This document shows, piece by piece, positions 25,737-34,146 of a stretch of DNA of 64,000 nucleotides. The stretch comes from Roseateles sp. (GTDB lineage Bacteria; Pseudomonadota; Gammaproteobacteria; Burkholderiales; Burkholderiaceae_C): the NCBI RefSeq assembly GCF_019237615.1, contig NZ_JAFAGT010000012.1, positions 55,899 through 119,898 on the forward strand, in the 5' to 3' direction. Both the position numbers and the translations under genes were made by a program. The notes below the pieces were generated by a model that was not told the DNA's origin, made no database searches, and was given only the letters and a program-made list of their open reading frames with translations. The stretch's first letter is position 1, and each line of letters begins with the position of its first letter.

Positions 25737-27158
25737 ATGACCTTCGGACAATTCATTGCCATCCTGCGCGCACGCTGGATGCTTGCCCTGGGCGTGCTGC
25801 TCGGGATCGTGCTCATCAGTGTCGCGCTGAGCCTGACTCTGCCCAAGCAGTACACGGCGACGGCCAGCATCGTGGTCGACGCCAAGCCGGATCCGTTTTC
25901 GGCACTGGGCTATCCGTCCATGGTGACGCCGGCCTTCATGGCCACGCAGGTCGACATCATCCAGAGCGATCGTGTCGCCCAGCGCGTCGTGCGCATGCTG
26001 AGGCTGACCGAGAACCCGCAGGTCCGCAAGCAGTGGATGGATGCGACCGGTGGTGAGGGCAGCATGGAAGCCTGGCTGGCCGACAGCTTCCAGAAGAAGA
26101 TGGACGTCAAGCCCTCGCGCGAGTCCAACGTCGTCAGCGTCTCCTACAAGGCCCCCGATCCGAAGTTCGCGGCAGGCCTGGCCAATGCCTTCGTCCAGGC
26201 CTATCTGGACACCGTGCTGGAGTTGAAGACCGATCCGGCCAAGCGCTACAGCAGCTTCTTCGACGCCCGCTCCAAGGAGGCCCGTGACACGCTCGAGGCG
26301 GCCCAGACCAAGTTGAGCGCCTTCCAGCGCGAGAAGGGCATCTTCAACGCCGATGAGCGCCTGGACGTCGAGAACGCGCGCATGAGCGAGCTGTCCTCCC
26401 AGCTGGTGGCCTTGCAGGCTGTCTCGGCCGAATCCGTCAGCCGCAATGCCCAGGCCAGCGGCTCTTCGGCAGACCGCCTGACCGAGGTTCTGAACAGCCC
26501 CATCGTGGGTCAGCTCAAGGCCGATCTCGCGCGCTCGGAAGCCCGTCTGCAGGAACTGAGTGCCCGTCTGGGCGACAGCAATCCGCAGGTCATCGAGCTG
26601 AAGGCCAACATCGCCGAGACCAAGCTCAAGATCGCCGACGAAACCCGCCGCATCACCGGTGGCGTGGGCGTCACCAACACGATCAACAGGCAGCGTGAGG
26701 CCCAGGTCCGCTCGGAGCTCGAAGCCCAGCGCACCAAGGTGCTGCACATGAAGCAGGTCCGCGACGAAGGCTCCGTGCTGATGCGCGACGTTGACAACGC
26801 ACAGAGGGCCTATGACGCCGTGCTGGCGCGCTTGACGCAATCCAGCCTGGAAGGCCAGGCCACGCAGAGCAACGTGTCCGGCCTGACCGTGGCGCTGCCG
26901 CCGCCGGACCCGTCCTTCCCGAACCTGACGCTGAACCTGCTGCTGGCCGTGTTCGGCGGCACGCTGCTGGGCGTGCTGGTGGCCTTCATCAAGGAGATCA
27001 CCGACCGCCGCATCCGCCTGGTCGAGGACCTCACGGTGGGCCTGGGGATTCCCGTCATCGGCGTGATGCCCAAGCCGGGTTCGAAGAAAAAGGGCCGCCT
27101 GGCGATTGCCGACGCACAGCGTCGCGTGGTCGGTCAGCTGCCGAACCCCGCCAAGTGA
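25737..27158 (+). CDS. epsF: Chain-length determinant EpsF (Wzz/PCP family)
   Basis: Inner-membrane polysaccharide co-polymerase of 473 aa. An N-terminal transmembrane helix (MLALGVLLGIVLISVALSLTL) opens into a Wzz domain, a long periplasmic coiled coil, the PPPDPSFPNLTLN Pro-rich segment and a second helix (LLLAVFGGTLLGVLVAFI). A short cytoplasmic tail KPGSKKKGRL follows. PCP proteins set polymer length together with a tyrosine kinase, here the next gene. Confidence 0.93.
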   Translation: MTFGQFIAILRARWMLALGVLLGIVLISVALSLTLPKQYTATASIVVDAKPDPFSALGYPSMVTPAFMATQVDIIQSDRVAQRVVRMLRLTENPQVRKQWMDATGGEGSMEAWLADSFQKKMDVKPSRESNVVSVSYKAPDPKFAAGLANAFVQAYLDTVLELKTDPAKRYSSFFDARSKEARDTLEAAQTKLSAFQREKGIFNADERLDVENARMSELSSQLVALQAVSAESVSRNAQASGSSADRLTEVLNSPIVGQLKADLARSEARLQELSARLGDSNPQVIELKANIAETKLKIADETRRITGGVGVTNTINRQREAQVRSELEAQRTKVLHMKQVRDEGSVLMRDVDNAQRAYDAVLARLTQSSLEGQATQSNVSGLTVALPPPDPSFPNLTLNLLLAVFGGTLLGVLVAFIKEITDRRIRLVEDLTVGLGIPVIGVMPKPGSKKKGRLAIADAQRRVVGQLPNPAK

Positions 27159-27200
27159 TCAGTCGCGAACCCAAGAGTCAGAGAAGGACGAAGATTCAAC

Positions 27201-28082
27201 ATGACCGACGCTAACGCCGGGCAATCCATGGCGGGGACCGAGGTCCGCGACCGTTCGATCGGCGCCATCATTGCCGAGACGCGCGATCTGTCGGCCGACC
27301 AGGTCGACCGGGTGCTGGCCTATCAGCGCGATCACAACGTCCGCTTCGGCGAAGCCGCCATTGCGCTGGGCTATGCCAATGCCGACGACGTGCTGTTCGC
27401 GCTGGCGCAGCAGTTCCACTATCCCTATGCGCCGGAAGAGTCGCGCCACCAGAATCCCGAACTGATCGCGCTGAACCAGCCTTTCTCGCCACAGGCGGAA
27501 GTGTTCCGCGCCGTGCGCAGCCAGGTGATGATGCGCGTCTTCAACGAGCCCGACGCGCCCCGTCGCGCTGTCGCGGTGGTGAGCCCCAACCAGGGTGATG
27601 GCAAGACCTTTTTCGCGGCCAACCTGGCCGTGGCGCTGGCCCAGCTCGGCGGCCGCACGCTGCTGGTGGATGCCGACATGCGCGGCCCGCGTCAGCACGA
27701 GGTGTTCGGTGTGCCCAACACCCATGGTCTGTCGGGCATCCTGTCCGGTCGAGCCGAGGGCCAGTTGATCCAGCAAGTCACGGCCGTGCCGGGTCTGTTC
27801 CTGCTGCCCGTCGGCATCACGCCGCCGAACCCGCTGGAGCTCATCGAGCGTCCGGCCTTCGGCCTGCTGCTGCGCGAGCTGCTGGTCAAGTTCGACTACG
27901 TGATCGTCGACACGCCCGCCGCCGAGCTCGGCGCCGACTCGCTGGTCATCGCCGCCCGTTGTGGTGCCGCGCTGCCCGTGGCGCGCAAGAGCGAATCCAA
28001 GCTGGACATGTTCCAGGAGCTTGTCCAGGGCCTGACCGACGCCTCGACCAAGATCGCTGGTGCGGTGCTGAACGAGTATTGA
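27201..28082 (+). CDS. epsG: EpsG tyrosine-kinase-like ATPase with MshEN-like N-domain
   Basis: BY-kinase family protein of 293 aa. Residues 128-136 form Walker A (SPNQGDGKT), 154-162 Walker A' (LLVDADMRG), and FDYVIVDTPAAE is Walker B. The usual C-terminal tyrosine cluster is absent; the chain ends in a single Tyr. Residues 19-42 and 48-71 are two 24-residue units separated by five residues. The second, RFGEAAIALGYANADDVLFALAQQ, closely follows the MshEN c-di-GMP-binding motif, and the first has Ser where Arg is expected. It acts with EpsF in chain-length control. Confidence 0.9.
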   Translation: MTDANAGQSMAGTEVRDRSIGAIIAETRDLSADQVDRVLAYQRDHNVRFGEAAIALGYANADDVLFALAQQFHYPYAPEESRHQNPELIALNQPFSPQAEVFRAVRSQVMMRVFNEPDAPRRAVAVVSPNQGDGKTFFAANLAVALAQLGGRTLLVDADMRGPRQHEVFGVPNTHGLSGILSGRAEGQLIQQVTAVPGLFLLPVGITPPNPLELIERPAFGLLLRELLVKFDYVIVDTPAAELGADSLVIAARCGAALPVARKSESKLDMFQELVQGLTDASTKIAGAVLNEY

Positions 28083-28152
28083 TCGGGAACGGCGACGCAG
28101 GGCGATGGACGGGTCTTGGACGGATCGAACCGGCGTTGCAGCGAGGGAGACC

Positions 28153-29010
28153 ATGTCGACGCTGACGCGTGAGGACAAGGGCCTGCTGGGCCTGCTGCTG
28201 CTGGGCTTCGCGGCCCTGTACCTGCCCACCTACTACGGGCTGGCCCATACGGTCTGGGCCAGCGACGAGCAGGGCCACGGGCCCATCATCCTGGCCGTCA
28301 GCCTGTGGCTGCTGTACCAGCAGCGCAGTGCGCTGGCGGCGCTGCAGGCGCGCCCGGCCTACGGGGCCGGCGCGGCGGTGTTCCTGTTCGCGCTGCTGCT
28401 CTACACCTTCGGGCGTTCGCAATCGATCTACCTGTTCGAGGTCTCCTCGCAGATATTCCTGCTCGCCGGCGGCACGCTGCTCGTCCTGGGCTGGCGCGGG
28501 CTGAGGCTGATCTGGTTCCCGCTGTTCTTCCTCATCTTCATGGTGCCTCTGCCCGAGGTGCTGGTGACCGCCGTCACGACGCCGCTGAAGTCGGCCGTGT
28601 CGGCCGTGGCGTCCAGCCTGCTGTACTGGGCCGGCTACCCGGTCGGCCGGGCCGGCGTCATCATCACGGTGGGCCAGTACCAGTTGCTGGTCGCCGATGC
28701 CTGCGCGGGCCTGAACTCGATGTTTACGCTCGAGGCGCTCGGCATGCTCTACATGAAGCTGATGAACTACACCTCGGCCGGCCGCAACATCACGCTGGCC
28801 CTGCTGCTGGTGCCGATCTCCTTCGTCGCCAACATCGTTCGCGTGATGGTGCTGGTGCTGGTGACCTACCACTTCGGTGACGCGGCGGGCCAGGGCTTCG
28901 TGCACGGCTTCGCGGGCATGGTGCTGTTCCTGGTCGCGCTGATGATCATGCTGGTCGTGGACAAGCTGCTCAACCTGTTCTGGCCCGGCAGCCGGCAAGT
29001 CAAGTCATGA
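28153..29010 (+). CDS. xrtB: Exosortase (XrtB-like)
   Basis: Polytopic membrane cysteine protease-transpeptidase (285 aa, about eight hydrophobic segments) that processes PEP-CTERM proteins. The catalytic Cys is in VADACAGLNSM (about residue 184), the Arg in ANIVRVMVL (about 230) and the His in GFVHGFAGMVLF (about 251). The B subtype is inferred from epsI, epsG and epsL in the same locus. The start at 28153 is chosen over 28105 because GAGGGAG lies directly upstream. It overlaps epsI (ATGA). Confidence 0.92.
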   Translation: MSTLTREDKGLLGLLLLGFAALYLPTYYGLAHTVWASDEQGHGPIILAVSLWLLYQQRSALAALQARPAYGAGAAVFLFALLLYTFGRSQSIYLFEVSSQIFLLAGGTLLVLGWRGLRLIWFPLFFLIFMVPLPEVLVTAVTTPLKSAVSAVASSLLYWAGYPVGRAGVIITVGQYQLLVADACAGLNSMFTLEALGMLYMKLMNYTSAGRNITLALLLVPISFVANIVRVMVLVLVTYHFGDAAGQGFVHGFAGMVLFLVALMIMLVVDKLLNLFWPGSRQVKS

Positions 29011-29687
29011 AGCTCAATCGCATGGTCGTGGGGGTGATGACGGCGCTGATGCTCGCCTCCAGCGGCGCGTCGCGCTACATGACGCCGACCGAGCACCTGG
29101 CCGACAAGGTCGGCAAGCCCGACCTCGAAACGCTGTTCCCCAGGCAGTTCGGCGTCTGGCGCGTCGACGCCAACGTGCCGGTCATCCTGCCCGCGCCGGA
29201 CGTGCAGGCACGCCTGGACGCGATCTACAACCAGGTGCTCAGCCGTACCTATGTCGATGATCGCGGACAGCGCATCATGCTGTCGGTCGCCTATGGCGGC
29301 GACCAGTCCGATGGCACGCGCATCCACCGGCCCGAGGTTTGCTATCCGGCGCAGGGCTTCCAGATCCTGTCCAACCGGGTTGATCACATCGGCATGCCGG
29401 GCCGCGAGCCGCTCAAGGTGCGCCGCCTCGAGTCCAAGCTGGAGCAGAGGCTGGAGCCCATCACCTACTGGGTGGTCGTGGGTGACAGTGTCGTCGTCTC
29501 GGCGTCCGAGCAGAAGCTGGCGCAACTGCGCTATGGCCTGCGGGGCGTGATCCCGGACGGCCTGCTGGTGCGGGTTTCCTCGATCGACCCCGAGGCGAGC
29601 CGGGCCTTCAGCCTTCAGCAGCAATACATCGCCGATCTTGCCCGTTCGCTGACGCCGCAGGCCAGCCTGCGGGTGTTTGGTAAGTAG
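29007..29687 (+). CDS. epsI: EpsI, exosortase-associated protein
   Basis: Protein of 226 aa with one N-terminal membrane or signal segment and the EpsI hallmark IHRPEVCYPAQGF. EpsI domains accompany exosortases, either fused to the C-terminus or as the next gene, and are needed for EPS production or sorting by an unknown mechanism. Here it is separate and translationally coupled to the exosortase. Confidence 0.92.
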   Translation: MKLNRMVVGVMTALMLASSGASRYMTPTEHLADKVGKPDLETLFPRQFGVWRVDANVPVILPAPDVQARLDAIYNQVLSRTYVDDRGQRIMLSVAYGGDQSDGTRIHRPEVCYPAQGFQILSNRVDHIGMPGREPLKVRRLESKLEQRLEPITYWVVVGDSVVVSASEQKLAQLRYGLRGVIPDGLLVRVSSIDPEASRAFSLQQQYIADLARSLTPQASLRVFGK

Positions 29688-29729
29688 GCTTGGGCTTGGT
29701 CCACGCGTGTGACGGTGGCATCTGCTGAC

Positions 29730-29752
29730 GGGTGCTACCCCGGACAGCACCC
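29730..29752 (+). promoter_or_regulatory. Stem-loop between epsI and the flippase gene
   Basis: GGGTGCT-(9 nt)-AGCACCC, a perfect 7-bp stem about 20 nt before the flippase ATG and lacking a T-tract. It may be an mRNA processing or stability element within the operon. Confidence 0.4.
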
Positions 29753-29771
29753 AGGCAGGACAGGCAGCAAG

Positions 29772-31289
29772 ATGAGCAGCGAGCTGGCAAACAAGAGCGT
29801 GACGGCAGCCAAGTGGGGAGTGATCTCCACGGCGGCCAAGTTCGTGCTGCAGCTCGCCGTCAATGTCGCGGTGGCCCGGTTGCTGGGCCCAGACAGCTAT
29901 GGTTTGTTCGCGCTTGGCACGCTGGTGCTGATGCTGGCCACCTTCTTCTCCGACTTCGGCTTGGGCTGGGGGCTGATGCAGCGCCAGCACATCACCGACG
30001 AGCAGGTCCGCTTCGTCTTCACCTGGCAGACGCTGTCGGGCCTGTTCGGCGCGCTGGTCCTGATCACGGCGGCGCCGCTGATCGCCGGCTTCATGCGCGA
30101 CCCGCGCCTGGTCGACGTGGTGCGCTGGCTGGCGCTGACCTGCCTGCTCAACGGCATGGCATCAACGGCCAACAACCTGCTGCGCCGGGAACTGCGCTTC
30201 AAGGACATTGCCGTCGTCCAGATCCAGAGCTACCTGGTGGCCTACGGTTTGTTCGGCCTGCCGATGGCGGCGCTCGGATGTGGGGTATGGAGCCTCGTGA
30301 CGGCCTGGATCATGCAGTCCCTGGCCCAGTTGCTGCTGAGCCTGCGTGCGAGGCCGCATGCCTTGAAGCCGCTGCCGACAATCGAGCAGCCGCGCGAGTT
30401 CATCAACACCGGCGCTGTCGTCTTCCTGACCAACGTCTGCAACTGGATGTTGCTCAACATCGACCGGCTGCTGTTGGGGCGCATCGTGAGCACGCACGCT
30501 GCGGGCCTGTACGCGGTCGGCTACAACCTCGCCAGCGTGCCCAACTCGCTGCTGATATCGGCACTCCAGCCTGCCTTCCTGGCGTCGGGGGCGAAGTTGC
30601 AGGACGACCGGCAGCGCCTGCGGCGTGCGTACCTGGAGATTCAGTCCTTCGTCTGGATCGTCATCGCACCTCTGTTCGCGCTGCTGGCCCTGTCCGGGCG
30701 CGACATCATCGCTCTGCTGTATGGCCCGGCCTGGGTGGAGAGCGGCCCGGTCTTCGGCCTGCTGGTGCTGGCCATGCCGCTCTATCTGGCCTGGGCCATG
30801 TCCACACCCGTGCTGTGGAACACCGGCCGGCGCCGCCAGGAGGTGATGTTGCAGCTGCCTGTGCTGCTTCTCGCGGTGCCGGCACTGGCTTGGGCAGCCG
30901 GCGCGGGCGTCGCTTTCGTGGCCGCCGTCGCAGCAGCCGTGTTCGCGTTGCGCTTCGTTGCCATGGCAGTACCGGTCTGCCGCGCGCTGGCGGTGAGCTG
31001 CCGCGACGTGCTGGCTCTTATCGGTCGCAGCGTCGTCGTCAATTGCGGTGTGGCCGGACTCGCGCTGCTTGCGGGCCAAGTCGGCGAGGCCGTCACCCGC
31101 CACGACGCACTGCTGATGACGTTTCGCACCGTTGTCGGAGGCCTGGTGTTGGCGATGCTGCTGCTTGCCGTGCCGCGACTGATGGGTCAGCATGCCGCCA
31201 GCCTGCTGCTGCGCTTCGTGCCGCAACGTCTGCGCGAGTCCGGCCCTTTGTCCGGCCTGCTGGCCCGGCAACTGGCCCGCAGGCCCTGA
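29772..31289 (+). CDS. Wzx-like polysaccharide flippase (MOP superfamily)
   Basis: Integral membrane protein of 505 aa with about 12-14 transmembrane segments. It begins SVTAAKWGVISTAAKFVLQLAVNVAVARLLGPDSYGLFAL, characteristic of the polysaccharide transporter family, and has NIDRLLLGRIVSTHAAGLYAVGYNLA. It should flip the undecaprenyl-linked repeat unit across the inner membrane. AGGCAG precedes ATG 29772. It follows epsI by about 85 bases. Confidence 0.9.
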   Translation: MSSELANKSVTAAKWGVISTAAKFVLQLAVNVAVARLLGPDSYGLFALGTLVLMLATFFSDFGLGWGLMQRQHITDEQVRFVFTWQTLSGLFGALVLITAAPLIAGFMRDPRLVDVVRWLALTCLLNGMASTANNLLRRELRFKDIAVVQIQSYLVAYGLFGLPMAALGCGVWSLVTAWIMQSLAQLLLSLRARPHALKPLPTIEQPREFINTGAVVFLTNVCNWMLLNIDRLLLGRIVSTHAAGLYAVGYNLASVPNSLLISALQPAFLASGAKLQDDRQRLRRAYLEIQSFVWIVIAPLFALLALSGRDIIALLYGPAWVESGPVFGLLVLAMPLYLAWAMSTPVLWNTGRRRQEVMLQLPVLLLAVPALAWAAGAGVAFVAAVAAAVFALRFVAMAVPVCRALAVSCRDVLALIGRSVVVNCGVAGLALLAGQVGEAVTRHDALLMTFRTVVGGLVLAMLLLAVPRLMGQHAASLLLRFVPQRLRESGPLSGLLARQLARRP

Positions 31290-31346
31290 GGCCACCTTGT
31301 CCAGCCCCTTCAATCACGGACCGATGCCGAGAAGACGAAAGACGCC

Positions 31347-32792
31347 ATGGAACTGATCCTCTTCTACAGCGGCTACCTATTGCTGGCCTTTTTGCTGGCC
31401 ATGGCCCTCGTGTTCATCGTGGGGGGCACCATCCATTTCGGCACGAAGAGCACGGACGGCTTTCTGCTCTATTTCGTGCTGCCGATGATCTTTGCACTAG
31501 CGGTGAGCACACTTGCTTCCGGGCGAGACCTGAGCTTGCCGGATGAGTACCTGGCCGGCTTTTCGCAAGCCGGTGGCGGCGGGATGGCCAAATGGGTGCA
31601 GAGAATCACGACGGTGTTCCTGCTGGCTGCATCGATCGAGCGACTGACCGTGTTCGTGCTCACGCCGTTCGATCCGCGCAAGCCGCATGGCCTGATGATC
31701 GCCTTCGGGCTGTTCTGGCTCTGTTCCGTCGCCCTCCCGGCTGCTTTCGGCACTCGGCCTACCGTCTCGCATGAATACATCTATTCGTTGCTGATCGGTA
31801 TGGCGGCGCTGCTGAGTACCGAAGCGGGCGCTGAGCGGGCGATCCGCTTTGCGCGTGTCGTGCTGGTGGTTTTCATGCTCGCCAGCCTCGCGCTGATCGT
31901 CGTCAAGAAGAGCATGGTGCTTGCCCCGTATCCGAGCAGCCTGATTCCCGGCTTCGCGCAGCGCTTCTCAGGGTTGGCGACCGGCCCCAACGCGATGGGG
32001 CCGCTGGCCGTACTGGCATTGATCTGCCTGTGGTGCTATCCGTTCCGCTGGCGTGCGCTGCAGTGGCTGGGCTGGGTTGTCGCGTTGCTGACGCTGCTGC
32101 TGACGCAGTCCAAAACCAGCTGGCTTGCGGCCGTCGCCTGCTTCATCGTGCTGTTCTCAATCCGGGCGCGTGGACAGGTTCACGTGTACTTGACCGACCC
32201 GCGCCTGCGTCGCTCCACACTGGCCGTGCTGATCAGCGTTGCCGCGCTGATTCTGTTCGCCATGCTTCTGTTGTCGTCGGGTGTGCTGGCGGCCAAGATG
32301 GAGAAGTTCCTGGCTACCAAGCTCGGCGCCGACATGGCCAGCCTGACCGGCCGCAACGAGATCTGGGCCGTCGCCTTCGGCGAGTGGAAGCAGAACATCC
32401 TGTTCGGCTACGGGCCCTCCCTCTGGGACCCGCTGTACCGCTACCAGATCCGGATCCCCGCAGCCGTCCACGCGCACAACCAGCTGCTCAACATCCTGGC
32501 CGCATCGGGCCTCATCGGCCTGACCAGCTTCCTGGGGTACATGGGAATGCTGGTGAAGCGCTTCATTCCGCGCTTCACCAGTTACAACGGCTTCACGGCG
32601 GCGTTGCTGGTGTTGATCTTCATGCGATCGATCAGCGAGGTGCCGTTGAACCTGCAGAGTTTCGGCAGCGAATCCTTGTTCCACATGCTGCTGTTGATGG
32701 CCCTCGCCGGTGCGCCTGCGCTGGAGAGGGCGCGAGGGCCGCATGGTCGTCGATTGAGCGGGACGGCGGGTTTGCAGGTGCGGCATGTCTGA
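31347..32792 (+). CDS. O-antigen ligase/polymerase-like membrane protein (Wzy candidate)
   Basis: Polytopic membrane protein of 481 aa with about 10-12 helices. The Wzy_C/O-antigen ligase signature is recognisable as LTQSKTSWLAAVACFIVLF and a large loop with SLTGRNEIWAVAFGEWKQNILFGYGPSLWDPLYR and VHAHNQLLNILAASGLIGL. It most likely polymerises repeat units in the periplasm. Codon use is visibly less GC-biased than in its neighbours. It overlaps the next gene by 8 bases. Confidence 0.87.
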   Translation: MELILFYSGYLLLAFLLAMALVFIVGGTIHFGTKSTDGFLLYFVLPMIFALAVSTLASGRDLSLPDEYLAGFSQAGGGGMAKWVQRITTVFLLAASIERLTVFVLTPFDPRKPHGLMIAFGLFWLCSVALPAAFGTRPTVSHEYIYSLLIGMAALLSTEAGAERAIRFARVVLVVFMLASLALIVVKKSMVLAPYPSSLIPGFAQRFSGLATGPNAMGPLAVLALICLWCYPFRWRALQWLGWVVALLTLLLTQSKTSWLAAVACFIVLFSIRARGQVHVYLTDPRLRRSTLAVLISVAALILFAMLLLSSGVLAAKMEKFLATKLGADMASLTGRNEIWAVAFGEWKQNILFGYGPSLWDPLYRYQIRIPAAVHAHNQLLNILAASGLIGLTSFLGYMGMLVKRFIPRFTSYNGFTAALLVLIFMRSISEVPLNLQSFGSESLFHMLLLMALAGAPALERARGPHGRRLSGTAGLQVRHV

Positions 32793-33714
32793 AGTCGCGC
32801 CGGCCTGGTCCGTCGTCGTTCCGGTCTACAACAAGGCGCCCTACGTCGAAGCTACGCTACGGTCCGTGCTCGCCCAGCAGTGCGCGGGCGATTTCGAGAT
32901 CGTCGTCGTCGATGACGGCTCGCGGGACGGCAGTGCTGCGATCGTCCAGGCCATGGCCGATCCGCGCATTCGCCTCATGATCCAGGCCAATGCCGGTGTT
33001 TCCGCGGCGCGCAACAACGCGGTGCGGCAGTGCAGGGGCGAATTCGTCGTCTTCCTCGACGGCGATGACCTCCATCATCCCGAATGCCTTTCACGGCTAG
33101 CCGCATTGCGGCGGCAGTTTCCGGTGGCGGACATGCTGGCTGGCGGCTATGTGCGCGTCGCCCACGAGGACATGGCCAGCTACCGTTTCGAACCGCTAGC
33201 CGACGTACCAGGCGAACTCATGCGCGACGTGCCGGCCCGCTTTCTCCAACTCGGCATGCCTTTCTTCACCAGCTCCATTGCGGTCCGCCGCGCCCTGTTT
33301 GAGTGCCTCGATGTCTGGTTCCCAGAAGGGGAGAACATGGGCGAGGACCTTGACCTTTGGCTCCGATTGGCGGAGCGAGGCCCGGTGGCATACACGGCGG
33401 CGCCGCTGGCGGTCTATCGTGTCGGGCGGTCGGACAGCCTGATGGGTAGCTATCGCGATGCCGTCTGGCTACCTGTCTGGCGACGCCTGCGTCAGCGTGC
33501 CCTTACGGGGCCCATGCCCTCGCACCTGCGGTCTTCGTCCTTGCGCTTGGCTGCGGAGATGGAGATCACGCTGGCGCGGCGGCTGGCCAGGGCGGGGCGC
33601 CGTCGCGAGGCATGGCGCCACCTCTGCATGGCTCGAGCCGCGGCTCGCGGGCATCGTTGGTGGATCACGGCTTTGGGATTGTCCACCGGCTGGAAGTCGT
33701 TGTTGAACCGTTGA
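32785..33714 (+). CDS. Family 2 glycosyltransferase
   Basis: Cytoplasmic GT-A glycosyltransferase of 309 aa. WSVVVPVYNKAPYVEATLRSVLAQ is the N-terminal nucleotide-sugar site, VVVDDGSRDGS the first Asp motif and FVVFLDGDDLHHPECL the DxD. ENMGEDLDLWLRL is the probable acceptor/base region. It should add one sugar of the repeat unit; donor and acceptor are unknown. Confidence 0.92.
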   Translation: MSEVAPAWSVVVPVYNKAPYVEATLRSVLAQQCAGDFEIVVVDDGSRDGSAAIVQAMADPRIRLMIQANAGVSAARNNAVRQCRGEFVVFLDGDDLHHPECLSRLAALRRQFPVADMLAGGYVRVAHEDMASYRFEPLADVPGELMRDVPARFLQLGMPFFTSSIAVRRALFECLDVWFPEGENMGEDLDLWLRLAERGPVAYTAAPLAVYRVGRSDSLMGSYRDAVWLPVWRRLRQRALTGPMPSHLRSSSLRLAAEMEITLARRLARAGRRREAWRHLCMARAAARGHRWWITALGLSTGWKSLLNR

Positions 33715-33725
33715 ATGGGGGCGCC

Positions 33726-34136
33726 GTGATCAGGATTTTCAGGCTCGCGAGCTTCCTTCATCGAAAGCGAGTTCCGTTGCTGCCCCGGTTCCTGTATGTG
33801 TTGAACCGGATTCTTTTCTCGATCGCCTTGCCGCCTTCGGTCACGCTGGGCCGCAACGTGCTCTTCGGCTACAGCGGCCTTGGGATCGTGGTGCACGCCA
33901 ACTGCGTGATCGGCAATAACGTGAAGATCAGTCAGAACGTCACCATTGGTGGGAGGTCAGGGCATGTGGCCGTACCGGTCATCGAGGACGACGTCGAGAT
34001 TGGCGCGGGCGCCTGCGTTCTCGGTCCGATACGCGTGGGGCAGGGGGCAAAGATCGGTGCCAACGCAGTCGTACTCAATGACATTCCGCCCGGCGCGGTG
34101 GCGGTCGGCGTGCCGGCCACGCTGCTGCGGAACTGA
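33726..34136 (+). CDS. Left-handed beta-helix acetyltransferase
   Basis: Hexapeptide-repeat transferase of 136 aa similar to serine acetyltransferase C-domains. Repeats are IGNNVKISQNVTIGG, VIEDDVEIGAGACVLG and IRVGQGAKIGANAVVLN, then GVPATLLRN. It probably O- or N-acetylates a sugar of the EPS. Start GTG 33726 is preceded by a G-rich stretch and gives the usual short N-terminus; the ORF-track upstream extension overlaps the GT2 gene. Confidence 0.85.
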   Translation: MIRIFRLASFLHRKRVPLLPRFLYVLNRILFSIALPPSVTLGRNVLFGYSGLGIVVHANCVIGNNVKISQNVTIGGRSGHVAVPVIEDDVEIGAGACVLGPIRVGQGAKIGANAVVLNDIPPGAVAVGVPATLLRN

Positions 34137-34146
34137 GGACAGTTGG

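Noticed and set aside
24354-26840. 828-aa minus-strand ORF
   Set aside because: Antisense to epsD, epsE and epsF; repetitive His/Ala/Leu composition typical of shadows.
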